A DNA stretch of 64,000 bases, from positions 163,857 to 227,856 of the forward strand of contig NZ_JALPVJ010000017.1 of assembly GCF_023544445.1 (NCBI RefSeq), given 5' to 3'. The stretch comes from Actinoplanes sp. M2I2. Lineage in GTDB: Bacteria; Actinomycetota; Actinomycetes; Mycobacteriales; Micromonosporaceae. Below the pieces are notes generated by a model, which was not told the DNA's origin, ran no database searches, and saw only the letters and a list, made by a program, of their open reading frames with translations. Positions 51,487 through 59,348 of the stretch are shown here, piece by piece; positions within the stretch are counted from its first letter, which is position 1, and each line of letters begins with the position of its first letter. Position numbers and translations under genes: made by a program.

Positions 51487-52122
51487 ATGCTGAAAACTCT
51501 CGTCACCGGCGCCACGATGATCGCCGCGCTCGCCGCGACCGGAGCAGCGGCCTCCGCCGCACCCGCCCCGCCGGCGACCGACAAGATGCTGATCGACGTC
51601 GTCGCCGCCAACGGGTCCGGCTGCCCCAAGGACAGCGCGGACGTCACGGTGTCCCCGGACAACAAGGCGTTCACCGTCACGTACAGCGAATTCACCGCCC
51701 AGGTCGGGGGCGGAGCCAAGAGCACCGACTTCCGCAAGAACTGCCAGCTCGCCCTGAACGTGGACGTCCCGCAGGGGTTCACCTACGCCATCGCGAGCAC
51801 CGACTACCGCGGCTTCGCCCACCTGGAGCGCGGCGCGTCCGGCACCGAGACGGCGTCCTACTACTTCCAGGGCGAACGCCGGACCACCAAGATCCGGCAC
51901 GACTTCACCGGTCCCATGGACGGTGACTGGCAGCGCACCGACAAGGTCGGCATCAGCTCGCTGTCCTTCCTGCCCTGCGGCGAAGAGCGCTACCTGAACG
52001 TCAACACCGAACTGCGGGTGTCCGCGGGCTGGTCGGACAAGAAGAAGACGAGCTTCCTGACCATGGACTCCACCGACGGCAACCTCGACACCGTCTACCA
52101 CGTCGCCTGGAAGAAGTGCTGA
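51487..52122 (+). CDS. Secreted DUF4360 protein, tandem paralogue
   Basis: A 211-residue exported paralogue of the preceding gene, near-identical in the middle (GDWQRTDKV, YLNVNTELRV, TMDSTDG) and divergent in the signal peptide and linker. The signal peptide is 1-~30 and all four mature cysteines are kept. Third codons are strongly G/C here, so this copy looks more host-adapted than the first. ATG 51487 has AAGGAAC upstream. It ends before a strong hairpin at 52199. Confidence 0.8.
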   Translation: MLKTLVTGATMIAALAATGAAASAAPAPPATDKMLIDVVAANGSGCPKDSADVTVSPDNKAFTVTYSEFTAQVGGGAKSTDFRKNCQLALNVDVPQGFTYAIASTDYRGFAHLERGASGTETASYYFQGERRTTKIRHDFTGPMDGDWQRTDKVGISSLSFLPCGEERYLNVNTELRVSAGWSDKKKTSFLTMDSTDGNLDTVYHVAWKKC

Positions 52123-52198
52123 CCAGGCTTTCGCCCGCCTCTACGGGAGCCCTCCGGGACCGTACGACTGAGTCCTGAAGCGCTGCCGCCGGCGGAAA

Positions 52199-52235
52199 CA
52201 GTGGAGGCCCCCGCTCGATGCCGGGGCCTCCACTG
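52199..52235 (+). terminator. Hairpin terminator after the DUF4360 pair
   Basis: Perfect 13-base arms (CAGTGGAGGCCCC and complement) with an 11-base loop, 77 bases after the second DUF4360 stop and before the methyltransferase gene. No T-run follows, as is common in actinobacteria. Confidence 0.75.
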
Positions 52236-52279
52236 GCCTGCCTGCCACCGAGGTCGGCGGGCCGGGATAGCGTGAGCGG

Positions 52280-53059
52280 ATGAGTGTCGATCCGGTAGCG
52301 CACAACCGTATGGCCTGGGACCGGGAGGTCGAGCAGGACAACGAGTGGTCGCGGCCGATCTCCTCGGAGACGGTCGCCCGGGCGCGGGCCGGTGACTGGT
52401 CGGTCGTGCTCATCGGCTACGAACCCGTGGACCGCTCCTGGTTCCCGGCCGACCTGGCCGGCTCGGACGTGCTGTGCCTGGCCTCCGGCGGCGGCCAGCA
52501 GGGACCGACGCTCGCCGCGGCCGGGGCCCGGGTCACCGTGCTCGACAACTCGCCCCGCCAGCTCGAGCAGGACGAGCTGGTCGCCCGCCGCGACAACGTG
52601 CCGCTGCGGACGGTCCTCGGCGACATGCGCGACCTGTCCGCGTTCGCCGACTCCTCGTTCGACCTGATCTTCAACCCGGTGTCGAACCTGTTCGTCCCCG
52701 AGCTCGCCCCAGTGTGGCGGGAAGCCTTCCGCGTACTGCGACCGGGCGGGACGCTGCTGTGCGGCTTCCTCAACCCGGACCTCTACCTGTTCGACCACGA
52801 GGCGATGGACCAGCGCGGCGAGCTGGTGGTCCGGCACAAGCTCCCCTACAGCGACCTCACGCACCTACCGGCCGAGGAACGCGAGCGGCTCCTCGGCGCG
52901 GACGCGCCGCTGGAATACAGCCACAGCATGGCCGAGCAGGTCGGCGGCCAGCTCGCCGCAGGCTTCGTCATCACCGGCTTCGAGCAGGCCCCGCACCACT
53001 CAGACGCCACCGCGGACTGGCTACCTGGCTACTTCGCGACCCGCGCCGTCAAACCATGA
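52280..53059 (+). CDS. Class I SAM-dependent methyltransferase
   Basis: A 259-residue cytosolic enzyme. Motif I is VLCLASGGGQQGPTLAAAG, with a following acidic strand VTVLDNS and motif II LGDMRDLSAFADSSFDLIFN. It has an N-terminal helix (NRMAWDREVEQDNEW) and a C-terminal substrate-binding part (HSDATADWLPGYFATRAVK). The GGGQQ version of motif I is typical of a group acting on small molecules or proteins. The substrate is unknown. ATG 52280. The preceding gene is terminated upstream, so it probably has its own promoter. Confidence 0.85.
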   Translation: MSVDPVAHNRMAWDREVEQDNEWSRPISSETVARARAGDWSVVLIGYEPVDRSWFPADLAGSDVLCLASGGGQQGPTLAAAGARVTVLDNSPRQLEQDELVARRDNVPLRTVLGDMRDLSAFADSSFDLIFNPVSNLFVPELAPVWREAFRVLRPGGTLLCGFLNPDLYLFDHEAMDQRGELVVRHKLPYSDLTHLPAEERERLLGADAPLEYSHSMAEQVGGQLAAGFVITGFEQAPHHSDATADWLPGYFATRAVKP

Positions 53060-53179
53060 GCGACGGCAGCAGCGCGCCGGCCGACAAGCCGGCCCGCGAC
53101 GGCTAGCTCGCCGCAGTTCGCCCCGGCCCAGCGCGTCCATGAACACTCTGCTCCGGCGGCCCGGACCCGAAGTCACACC

Positions 53180-53545
53180 TCAGGCGACGTACCACTCGAA
53201 GATGGCCCAGCCGAGCGGTGAGACCATGACGACCAGCATGGCGACGCTGCCGACGCAGGCCGCCGTCAGCAGCCGGGCCGGCAAGCCCAACGCCTGGCGG
53301 TCGTTGCGTTTGAGCAGGAGCACACTGGCGACGACGCAGGGAATCGCCACGACCGCCCCGAAGATGGTGGCGTAGACGGCCGGAAGGGCCCAGGCCGGCG
53401 GCGACTGCTCGGACCAGTACTCCAGGTCCGTCGTCAGATAGGCGATGACCCCGTGCGTGTAGGCCGCGACCACGACCGTCTGGATCAGGGCCAGCGCCCA
53501 CGCCCCGCCGCGCGGCGGAGCCGCACTCGCTACCGCTTGCTGCAT
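53180..53545 (-). CDS. Small membrane protein
   Basis: A 121-residue protein with three helices: ALALIQTVVVAAYTHGVIAY, AVYATIFGAVVAIPCVVASVL and LTAACVGSVAMLVVMVSPLG. It ends in a Trp/Tyr tail. ATG 53545. It is divergent from the phosphotransferase-like gene with ~115 bases between. No family recognised. Confidence 0.55.
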   Translation of the reverse strand: MQQAVASAAPPRGGAWALALIQTVVVAAYTHGVIAYLTTDLEYWSEQSPPAWALPAVYATIFGAVVAIPCVVASVLLLKRNDRQALGLPARLLTAACVGSVAMLVVMVSPLGWAIFEWYVA

Positions 53546-53661
53546 CGGAGCACGATAGCCGATCGAGACCCCGGCCTTGATGAGAATGGGAATCTATTGT
53601 GGATCGACGAGGGGAATCGGCCTCTTGATGGCCGGGAAAGTCATATCGCCGCAGGCCCCTG

Positions 53662-54624
53662 ATGAATAGGCTCGCGTTCATGACCGAGGGCGACTGGAGA
53701 GACGGCGAGTTCAGGCAGCGCCGGCCCTCCGCGGAGACTCTCGCCTGGGTCGCGGCGTCGATGGGCCGGGGCAGTCGCGTCGTTGGCCATCGCCGACTGA
53801 CCGGTGGCGTGTGCTCCGCCGTGAATCGGCTGACCGTCGAGCGACGTGGAACGCGAACGTTCGTCGTGCTGCGGCAATACCCGGGCGGGCTCGGCCTGCA
53901 CGGAGCCTTGGAGCAGGAGATCGCCAACCTGGGGGTGATGGCGGGGAGCGGGCTCCCGGTCCCGGGCGTCCTGGCCGGCGATGTCGCCGGTGTATCGACC
54001 GGAGGCGCGCCGTCGTTGCTGATGACACGGTTGCCGGGGCATGTGCACCTCGATCCGGCGGAACCTCGCTCGTGGATGACGAGAATCGCGGAGATCGCCG
54101 TCTTGCTGCATTCCCTCGATCTCCCCGCGAAGGTCCTCCGACCGTGGACGGATTCGTGGATCGCTCCTCGGGACGGGTTCCAGATCCCGGCCGGCGCGCA
54201 GAAGCCGGAAATCTGGCAGGCGGCGTTCGATGCCATGGCGGCACCGCCGCCACAGGACACGGCCGTCTTCCTGCACGGCGATCTCCTGCCGGTCAACATG
54301 CTGTGGTCGCGCGGAAGAATCACCGGCCTGACCGACTGGAACTCCATCCGTCGAGGGTCGCGCGCGATCGACGTCGGGCACTGCCGGCGATACCTGGCCG
54401 CGCTGTACTCGCCCGACTGGTCGGAGCAGCTTCAGTCGCTGTACGAGTCGATCGCCGGGGTGACTCTCGATCCGTGGTGGGATCTGTATGCCCTGTTGCA
54501 CTATGCCGACAGCGGACCGAAGTGGATCCGTGGTCAGGTCGCGGGCCGCCGTCCCGTCGATGTGTCCGGCATGACCTCCCGAGTCGAGGTTGCTGTCGAG
54601 ACAGCACTACGACGCCTCGGGTAA
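53662..54624 (+). CDS. Aminoglycoside phosphotransferase (APH) family protein
   Basis: A 320-residue kinase-fold protein. The APH core has FLHGDLLPVNMLW (catalytic Asp and Asn) and ITGLTDWNSIRRG (metal Asp). An N-lobe with RTFVVLRQYPGGLGLHGALE supplies the ATP-binding Lys/Arg region. This group includes antibiotic kinases and many small-molecule kinases, and a drug target should not be assumed. ATG 53662, with a second in-frame ATG at 53680. Confidence 0.8.
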   Translation: MNRLAFMTEGDWRDGEFRQRRPSAETLAWVAASMGRGSRVVGHRRLTGGVCSAVNRLTVERRGTRTFVVLRQYPGGLGLHGALEQEIANLGVMAGSGLPVPGVLAGDVAGVSTGGAPSLLMTRLPGHVHLDPAEPRSWMTRIAEIAVLLHSLDLPAKVLRPWTDSWIAPRDGFQIPAGAQKPEIWQAAFDAMAAPPPQDTAVFLHGDLLPVNMLWSRGRITGLTDWNSIRRGSRAIDVGHCRRYLAALYSPDWSEQLQSLYESIAGVTLDPWWDLYALLHYADSGPKWIRGQVAGRRPVDVSGMTSRVEVAVETALRRLG

Positions 54625-54727
54625 CCGCTGGTTCCGAAGGCACCCGAGTACGCCGGCCGAGCTGCCGCGGTGTCGGTGACAGCCGTCCGGCCGCACCCGG
54701 CGATGTCGGCGTCGGCGGCGGCTCGGG

Positions 54728-56968
54728 TCAGCGACGCCAGCGCAAGGGGCCGGGATGCAGGCTCCACCACCATCGGCGCCACCAGGACCGGCGCGAGCGC
54801 AGCTCGGTGGCGTAGGCGGCGACCTGCTCACCAGCGCGGCCCGCCTGCGCGTCGTCGGCCGAGCGCGGCGCGAACCCGACCGTGTTGATGCCCGCGACCA
54901 GCTCGTCGAGCGGCGGCAGATCGCCTGCGGCGGGCTCCGGCACCGCTTTCCGCAGACGCCTGCGGGGTGGTGGCGGTTTCTCCGCGTACGCCGCCGCCTC
55001 GGTCGCCGCCAGATGCGGCGGCACCGGTTGACCGGCCAGCCGCAGCGCGTCCCGGAACTCGGCCCACGCCCCGGTGATCCGGTCGTCCGGGCTGCCCGCG
55101 CTCAGCCGCCGCCGGCGCAGCGACCGCCGCATCAGCAGAACCGCCCCCGCTGCCGCGACCAGCACCACCAGCACCGACCCGGAAGCCCCGCCGGCGACCA
55201 CCGCCGTCGACGGGCCGCCGTCCCGTTTCGCCGCGAGCGCGGCCGGCGGGGCCGAGGACGGCGGTGTCTCCGAGGGCGGCGGCGGTTCCGAGGGCGGGGT
55301 CGGCGGTTTGGTCGGCTTCGGCGTGAAGTCCTCCTCGACCGGCCGGGGGTTCTTGGTCTTGGGCATCGGGTCGAACGCCACCCAGCCCAGCCCGTCGAAG
55401 AGCACCTCGGGCCAGGCCAGCGCGCTGCTCGCCGCGACGGTGCCACCGGCGGCGGGCGCGTCGAAGCCGACCGCGACCCGGCTGGGCAGCCCGGTCAGCC
55501 GGGCGAGCAACGCGAACGACGCCGCGAACTGCTCGGACGTCCCCACCTGACCGCCCTGCTTCCGCGGCCCGAACAGGAAGAAGCTCAGGTTGGGGAACGC
55601 GTGCCCGCTGGGCGCGTCGGCGACCTTGCGGTAGTGCTCGGCCAGGAACTCCTCGATCGCGATGGCCCGGTCGAACGCGGCCCCGTTGTCCTCGGCCAGC
55701 TGATCGGCCAGCCGCTGGATCGAGTCCGGGACCTCGGCGCCGCCGACCGCCAGATACCGGGCCACCGCGTCCCCGGAGGGCACGTCGGCGGTGGGCAGCA
55801 GGTTGAGATCCGGGGTCTGCAGCTCGGAGGTGACCGAATACCGCAGTCCCGGCGTCAGTCCCTCGGGCCGGATCATCGTGCCGGTCGCCGCGTCGAACGC
55901 CACTCGCGCCCCGTCCACCCCGGTCGGCGTGGGCACCACCGGCAGCAGCCGGCCGGTCAGCCCGTCCACGGTCACGGTCTGGCGTACCTCGGTGACCTTC
56001 GCGTCGGGCATCCGGGCCTGCGCGGGCAGGATCCGCCCGGCGTTGCGATAGGTGGCCCCGACCCGCCACGTCACCCCGTCGTAGTCCGGCAGCACCGCCA
56101 GCCGCAACCGCAGCCGTTTACCGGGCGAGGCCGACGCCCGTGACACGTTGAGCAGTGGCTCCTCAGGCGTGAGGGCCCAGCCCGAGATCCGGTTGAGCGG
56201 GCTCTCGTCCAGGCTGTCCACCTGCGGCGGCTCCACGTACTGCCGAGGGTCGACCGGCGTGGACCCGACCCGTCCGCCGATCAACGGCCCCACCGCGACG
56301 ATCAGCACCAGCACGGCCACGAGTCCCCCCGCCGCACCGGCGAGCGCGCGCCCGCGTACAGCAGCTCGGGTTGTCTCCGGCAGCCCGCCACCGGTCGGCG
56401 CGGCCGGCCGGGTGCCCGCCGCCAACGCAGCCACGGCCAGGGTGGCGAAGAGGACCGTGGTGGTCCCGGCCGAGTCGGCGTTGGGCCCCACCACATAGAG
56501 CGCGCCGCCATAAAGACCGGCCACGGGTACGAGTCCCAGCAGCACCCGCCCCGCCCGGACCGCGATCTCGGCCCCCGCCAGCCCGGCCAGCCAGGCCCCG
56601 ATCACCGGAACGACAACCGTGTCCGGGGTCGGGTCGACCGGGATCAACGCGGTGAGCAGCCGCGGAATGCCGTTACGCAGGCTGTCCTCGATCACGTCGG
56701 CCAGCCGATCGGTCAGCCCCGCCCGATCGGCCGCAACACGCAGCGCCAGCACCGCGTACCCGGCCAGCAGCACCGCCGACAGCGGCGCGACCACCCAGTT
56801 CGGCAGCCGCCGGCACGCCAGGCTCAACCCGACCGACCCGACCGCGGCCCCCGCCATCAACTGGACGAGCAGCGACCCGGCATAGATCCGCCCCAGCACG
56901 ACACCCGACAGCGTGATCATCCCGGCCAGGGCAGCAGCGACGACGGCGGCCCGCACCCACTTCACCAT
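54728..56968 (-). CDS. TgpA-like transglutaminase family membrane protein with degenerate active site
   Basis: A 746-residue membrane protein. About six helices occupy ~1-200 (DUF3488-type), followed by an outer region, the transglutaminase fold (~420-540), a Pro-rich linker, one helix (~600-620) and a DUF4129-like tail. The triad is broken: Cys is Ser478 (GTSEQFAAS), His is Leu517 (ALAWPEV), and only Asp533 (FDPMP) remains. It is therefore unlikely to cross-link and may be structural. It overlaps the DUF58 gene by 7 bases in a MoxR-DUF58-TG cluster. Confidence 0.88.
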   Translation of the reverse strand: MVKWVRAAVVAAALAGMITLSGVVLGRIYAGSLLVQLMAGAAVGSVGLSLACRRLPNWVVAPLSAVLLAGYAVLALRVAADRAGLTDRLADVIEDSLRNGIPRLLTALIPVDPTPDTVVVPVIGAWLAGLAGAEIAVRAGRVLLGLVPVAGLYGGALYVVGPNADSAGTTTVLFATLAVAALAAGTRPAAPTGGGLPETTRAAVRGRALAGAAGGLVAVLVLIVAVGPLIGGRVGSTPVDPRQYVEPPQVDSLDESPLNRISGWALTPEEPLLNVSRASASPGKRLRLRLAVLPDYDGVTWRVGATYRNAGRILPAQARMPDAKVTEVRQTVTVDGLTGRLLPVVPTPTGVDGARVAFDAATGTMIRPEGLTPGLRYSVTSELQTPDLNLLPTADVPSGDAVARYLAVGGAEVPDSIQRLADQLAEDNGAAFDRAIAIEEFLAEHYRKVADAPSGHAFPNLSFFLFGPRKQGGQVGTSEQFAASFALLARLTGLPSRVAVGFDAPAAGGTVAASSALAWPEVLFDGLGWVAFDPMPKTKNPRPVEEDFTPKPTKPPTPPSEPPPPSETPPSSAPPAALAAKRDGGPSTAVVAGGASGSVLVVLVAAAGAVLLMRRSLRRRRLSAGSPDDRITGAWAEFRDALRLAGQPVPPHLAATEAAAYAEKPPPPRRRLRKAVPEPAAGDLPPLDELVAGINTVGFAPRSADDAQAGRAGEQVAAYATELRSRRSWWRRWWWSLHPGPLRWRR

Positions 56969-58338
56969 CCGCGCACGCCGTCCCAGGCCGCGGCGAACTC
57001 GGAGCCGTCGGCGGCCTCGATGACGATCAGGCCGTCACCACCCGAGACCGGGGCGCCGTCGCGGTCGCCGAACAGCCCGGCCATCACCACGGGATAGGGA
57101 CCGCGCAGCGCGCTGACCGCACCCAGGTCGTCGCGGCCGCCCGGTCCGGTCAGGAACACCAGCGTGTCGCCGAGCCGCTGCGCCCGTACCCGTCGCAGGG
57201 TCGCGGCCAGATCGCCGGGCCGCGGCGTCGCCTCGGTGAGCACGTCGAGATAGGGCCCGCTCGCCACGCCGGTGACCAGGTGCAGGCTGACCGGGATGTC
57301 CTCACGCACGGCCGCGGCCACGATGGACGCGGCGGCCTCGCAGGCGGACTCGAACGACTCGGCCGCCCCGTCGCGTAGCTCCGGATGGGCGGCGGCGCGG
57401 TCGTCGAGCAGCACGACGATGGTCGGTTCGGAGGTGTCGAGCTGCTCGCGCACCATCAGCTCGCCCACCTTGGCGCTGGACCGCCAGTGCACCCGCCGCA
57501 GCTCGTCGCCGATCACATATTCGCGCAGCGTGTCGAACGTGATCGTGCCGTGCGGCACCTTGTCGACGCGCCCGTCGAGACTGCGGGCCATCCCGGCCGG
57601 CACCGCCCGCAGCAGGTGAATGCGCGGATGCACCCAGACTTCCGCGACCCCACCGTACGTCCGGGCCAGCGTGACCAGCCCCAGCGGATCGCCGCGGGTG
57701 ACCCGCAGCGGCCCGACCGCCACGATGCCCCGCCGGCTCGTCGGCACCGGATACCCGACCGTGGTGTCGCGTCCCGGCCGCAACCGCAGCAGCGGTACGG
57801 GAACCGCCCGGCTCCCGCACCGGTCGGACGCCACCAGGTTGGCCGCCCGCAGCCGGCTGGTGTTGCGCACGGTGAGCGTCATCCGCGCGGCCTCACCCCG
57901 CGCCACCCGGTCCGGCTCGGCCACCCGCTCCACCCCGAGCCGAGGCCGCCACGATGCGAACGCCACCGCACAGCCCAGCGCGATCGCCGCCGCGGCGCCC
58001 AGCATCGCGAGATCCGGGTACCCATAACGGAACCCGGCCACCAGCAGCGCCACCGCGGCAATCACGATGCCGTAGCCGCGCGCTGTCAGCCCGGTGAGAC
58101 GCAGCCAGCCACCGCCCGCCGCCGGCTTCCGCAGTGCACGGCGCATCCACAGCCGGAGATCCCCGACGCGCGCAGCTCGAACGCCGGCCTGCGGTGGCCC
58201 GGCATGGCCGCCGGCAGCGGGGGAGAGGCCGCCGGCAGCGGGGGAGGGGCCGCCGGCAGCGGGGGAGGGGCCGCCGCCGGTCGGCGGAGCGCTGCCGACC
58301 GGCAGCGGCGGCTCTCCGGCGGTCGGGTGAGTGCTCAC
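56962..58338 (-). CDS. DUF58 (vWA-like) domain membrane protein
   Basis: A 458-residue protein. The N-terminal ~75 residues are Pro/Gly/Ala-rich with three copies of a PSPAAGG-type heptad. Two close membrane helices follow (TARGYGIVIAAVALLVAGFR, YPDLAMLGAAAAIALGCAVA). The DUF58 domain has GDPLGLVTLARTYGG, EYVIGDELRRVHWRSSAKVG and TIVVLLDDRAA. It is the usual partner of MoxR and transglutaminase proteins in complex assembly. GTG 58338 overlaps the MoxR stop by four bases. Confidence 0.9.
   Translation of the reverse strand: MSTHPTAGEPPLPVGSAPPTGGGPSPAAGGPSPAAGGLSPAAGGHAGPPQAGVRAARVGDLRLWMRRALRKPAAGGGWLRLTGLTARGYGIVIAAVALLVAGFRYGYPDLAMLGAAAAIALGCAVAFASWRPRLGVERVAEPDRVARGEAARMTLTVRNTSRLRAANLVASDRCGSRAVPVPLLRLRPGRDTTVGYPVPTSRRGIVAVGPLRVTRGDPLGLVTLARTYGGVAEVWVHPRIHLLRAVPAGMARSLDGRVDKVPHGTITFDTLREYVIGDELRRVHWRSSAKVGELMVREQLDTSEPTIVVLLDDRAAAHPELRDGAAESFESACEAAASIVAAAVREDIPVSLHLVTGVASGPYLDVLTEATPRPGDLAATLRRVRAQRLGDTLVFLTGPGGRDDLGAVSALRGPYPVVMAGLFGDRDGAPVSGGDGLIVIEAADGSEFAAAWDGVRGW
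58208..58270. repeat. 21-bp tandem repeat, three units, inside the DUF58 gene
   Basis: Three units of CCGCCGGCAGCGGGGGAGGGG (one base variant in the first). They encode repeated PSPAAGG in the N-terminal tail. The unit is a multiple of three, so length variation preserves the frame. Confidence 0.85.
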
Positions 58339-59324
58339 GCCCCGGCCGTGACGCGGGTGGAATCGGGCAGCGGCACCGGCACCGAACGCACCGCGTCGGC
58401 CAGCACCTCCGCCGCGGTCACCCCGCGCAGCTGCGCGTCGGCCGAGAGCAGCACCCGGTGCGCGAACACCGGCTCGACCAGCGTCTTGAAGTCCTCGGGC
58501 AACACATACCCGCGCGCATTGATCAGCGCGTACGCGCAGGCCGCCCGGGTCAGCGCGATCACCCCGCGCGGGCTCACCCCGACCCGCACCTGCGGGTGGT
58601 TCCGGGTCGCCGCCGCCAGCCGTACCGCGTACGTGTAGAGCGGGTCGGCGATGTGCACCCGCGTCGCCATCCGCACCATCTCGCCGACCACGGCCGTGTC
58701 GGTGACCGGTTCGAGCGCGTCGGGGGAGCGCAGCGCCGCCCCGCGCAATACCTCGACCTCGACGTCCTCGCTGGGGTAGCCGACCGACAGCTTGACCAGG
58801 AACCGGTCGAGCTGCGCTTCGGGCAGCCGGTAGGTGCCGTCCATCTCGACCGGGTTCTGCGTGGCCACGACCAGGAACGGCTGCGGCACCGGATGCGGCA
58901 CCCCGTCCACGGTGACCCGGCGTTCCTCCATCACCTCGAGCAGCGCCGACTGGGTCTTGGGCGACGCCCGGTTGATCTCGTCGGCGATCACGATGTTGGC
59001 GAACACCGGCCCCGGGTGGAACTCGAACCCCCGCGACGCCTGGTTGAAGATCGTCACCCCGGACACGTCGGAGGGCAGCAGGTCGGGCGTGAACTGGATG
59101 CGCCGCCACTGCCCCTGCACGGACGCCGCCAGCGCCCGGGCCAGCGTCGTCTTGCCCACGCCGGGCACGTCCTCGAGCAGCACGTGCCCCTGGGCGAACA
59201 GCGCGGTCAGCGCGAGCCGCACCACCTCGGGCTTGCCCAGCACGACCGCGCCGATCCGGTCGGCCAGCGCGGCCGCCACCTCGGCGAACCCGTGGATGTG
59301 CTGCGGCGGCAGTGGTTCCGTCAC
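58335..59324 (-). CDS. MoxR family AAA+ ATPase
   Basis: A 329-residue AAA+ chaperone-like ATPase. Walker A is EDVPGVGKTTLARALA and Walker B is ANIVIADEINRASP, with sensor 1 VVATQNPVEMDGTYRLPEAQ and an Arg finger region near DRFLVKLSVGYPS. It works with DUF58/vWA proteins to remodel or activate complexes. GTG 59324 has GAGG 10 bases upstream, and TTG 59333 is possible. It is 25 bases from the FN3 gene stop upstream. Confidence 0.92.
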   Translation of the reverse strand: MTEPLPPQHIHGFAEVAAALADRIGAVVLGKPEVVRLALTALFAQGHVLLEDVPGVGKTTLARALAASVQGQWRRIQFTPDLLPSDVSGVTIFNQASRGFEFHPGPVFANIVIADEINRASPKTQSALLEVMEERRVTVDGVPHPVPQPFLVVATQNPVEMDGTYRLPEAQLDRFLVKLSVGYPSEDVEVEVLRGAALRSPDALEPVTDTAVVGEMVRMATRVHIADPLYTYAVRLAAATRNHPQVRVGVSPRGVIALTRAACAYALINARGYVLPEDFKTLVEPVFAHRVLLSADAQLRGVTAAEVLADAVRSVPVPLPDSTRVTAGA

Positions 59325-59348
59325 GTCTCTCAACCTCGGTTGCTCAGC

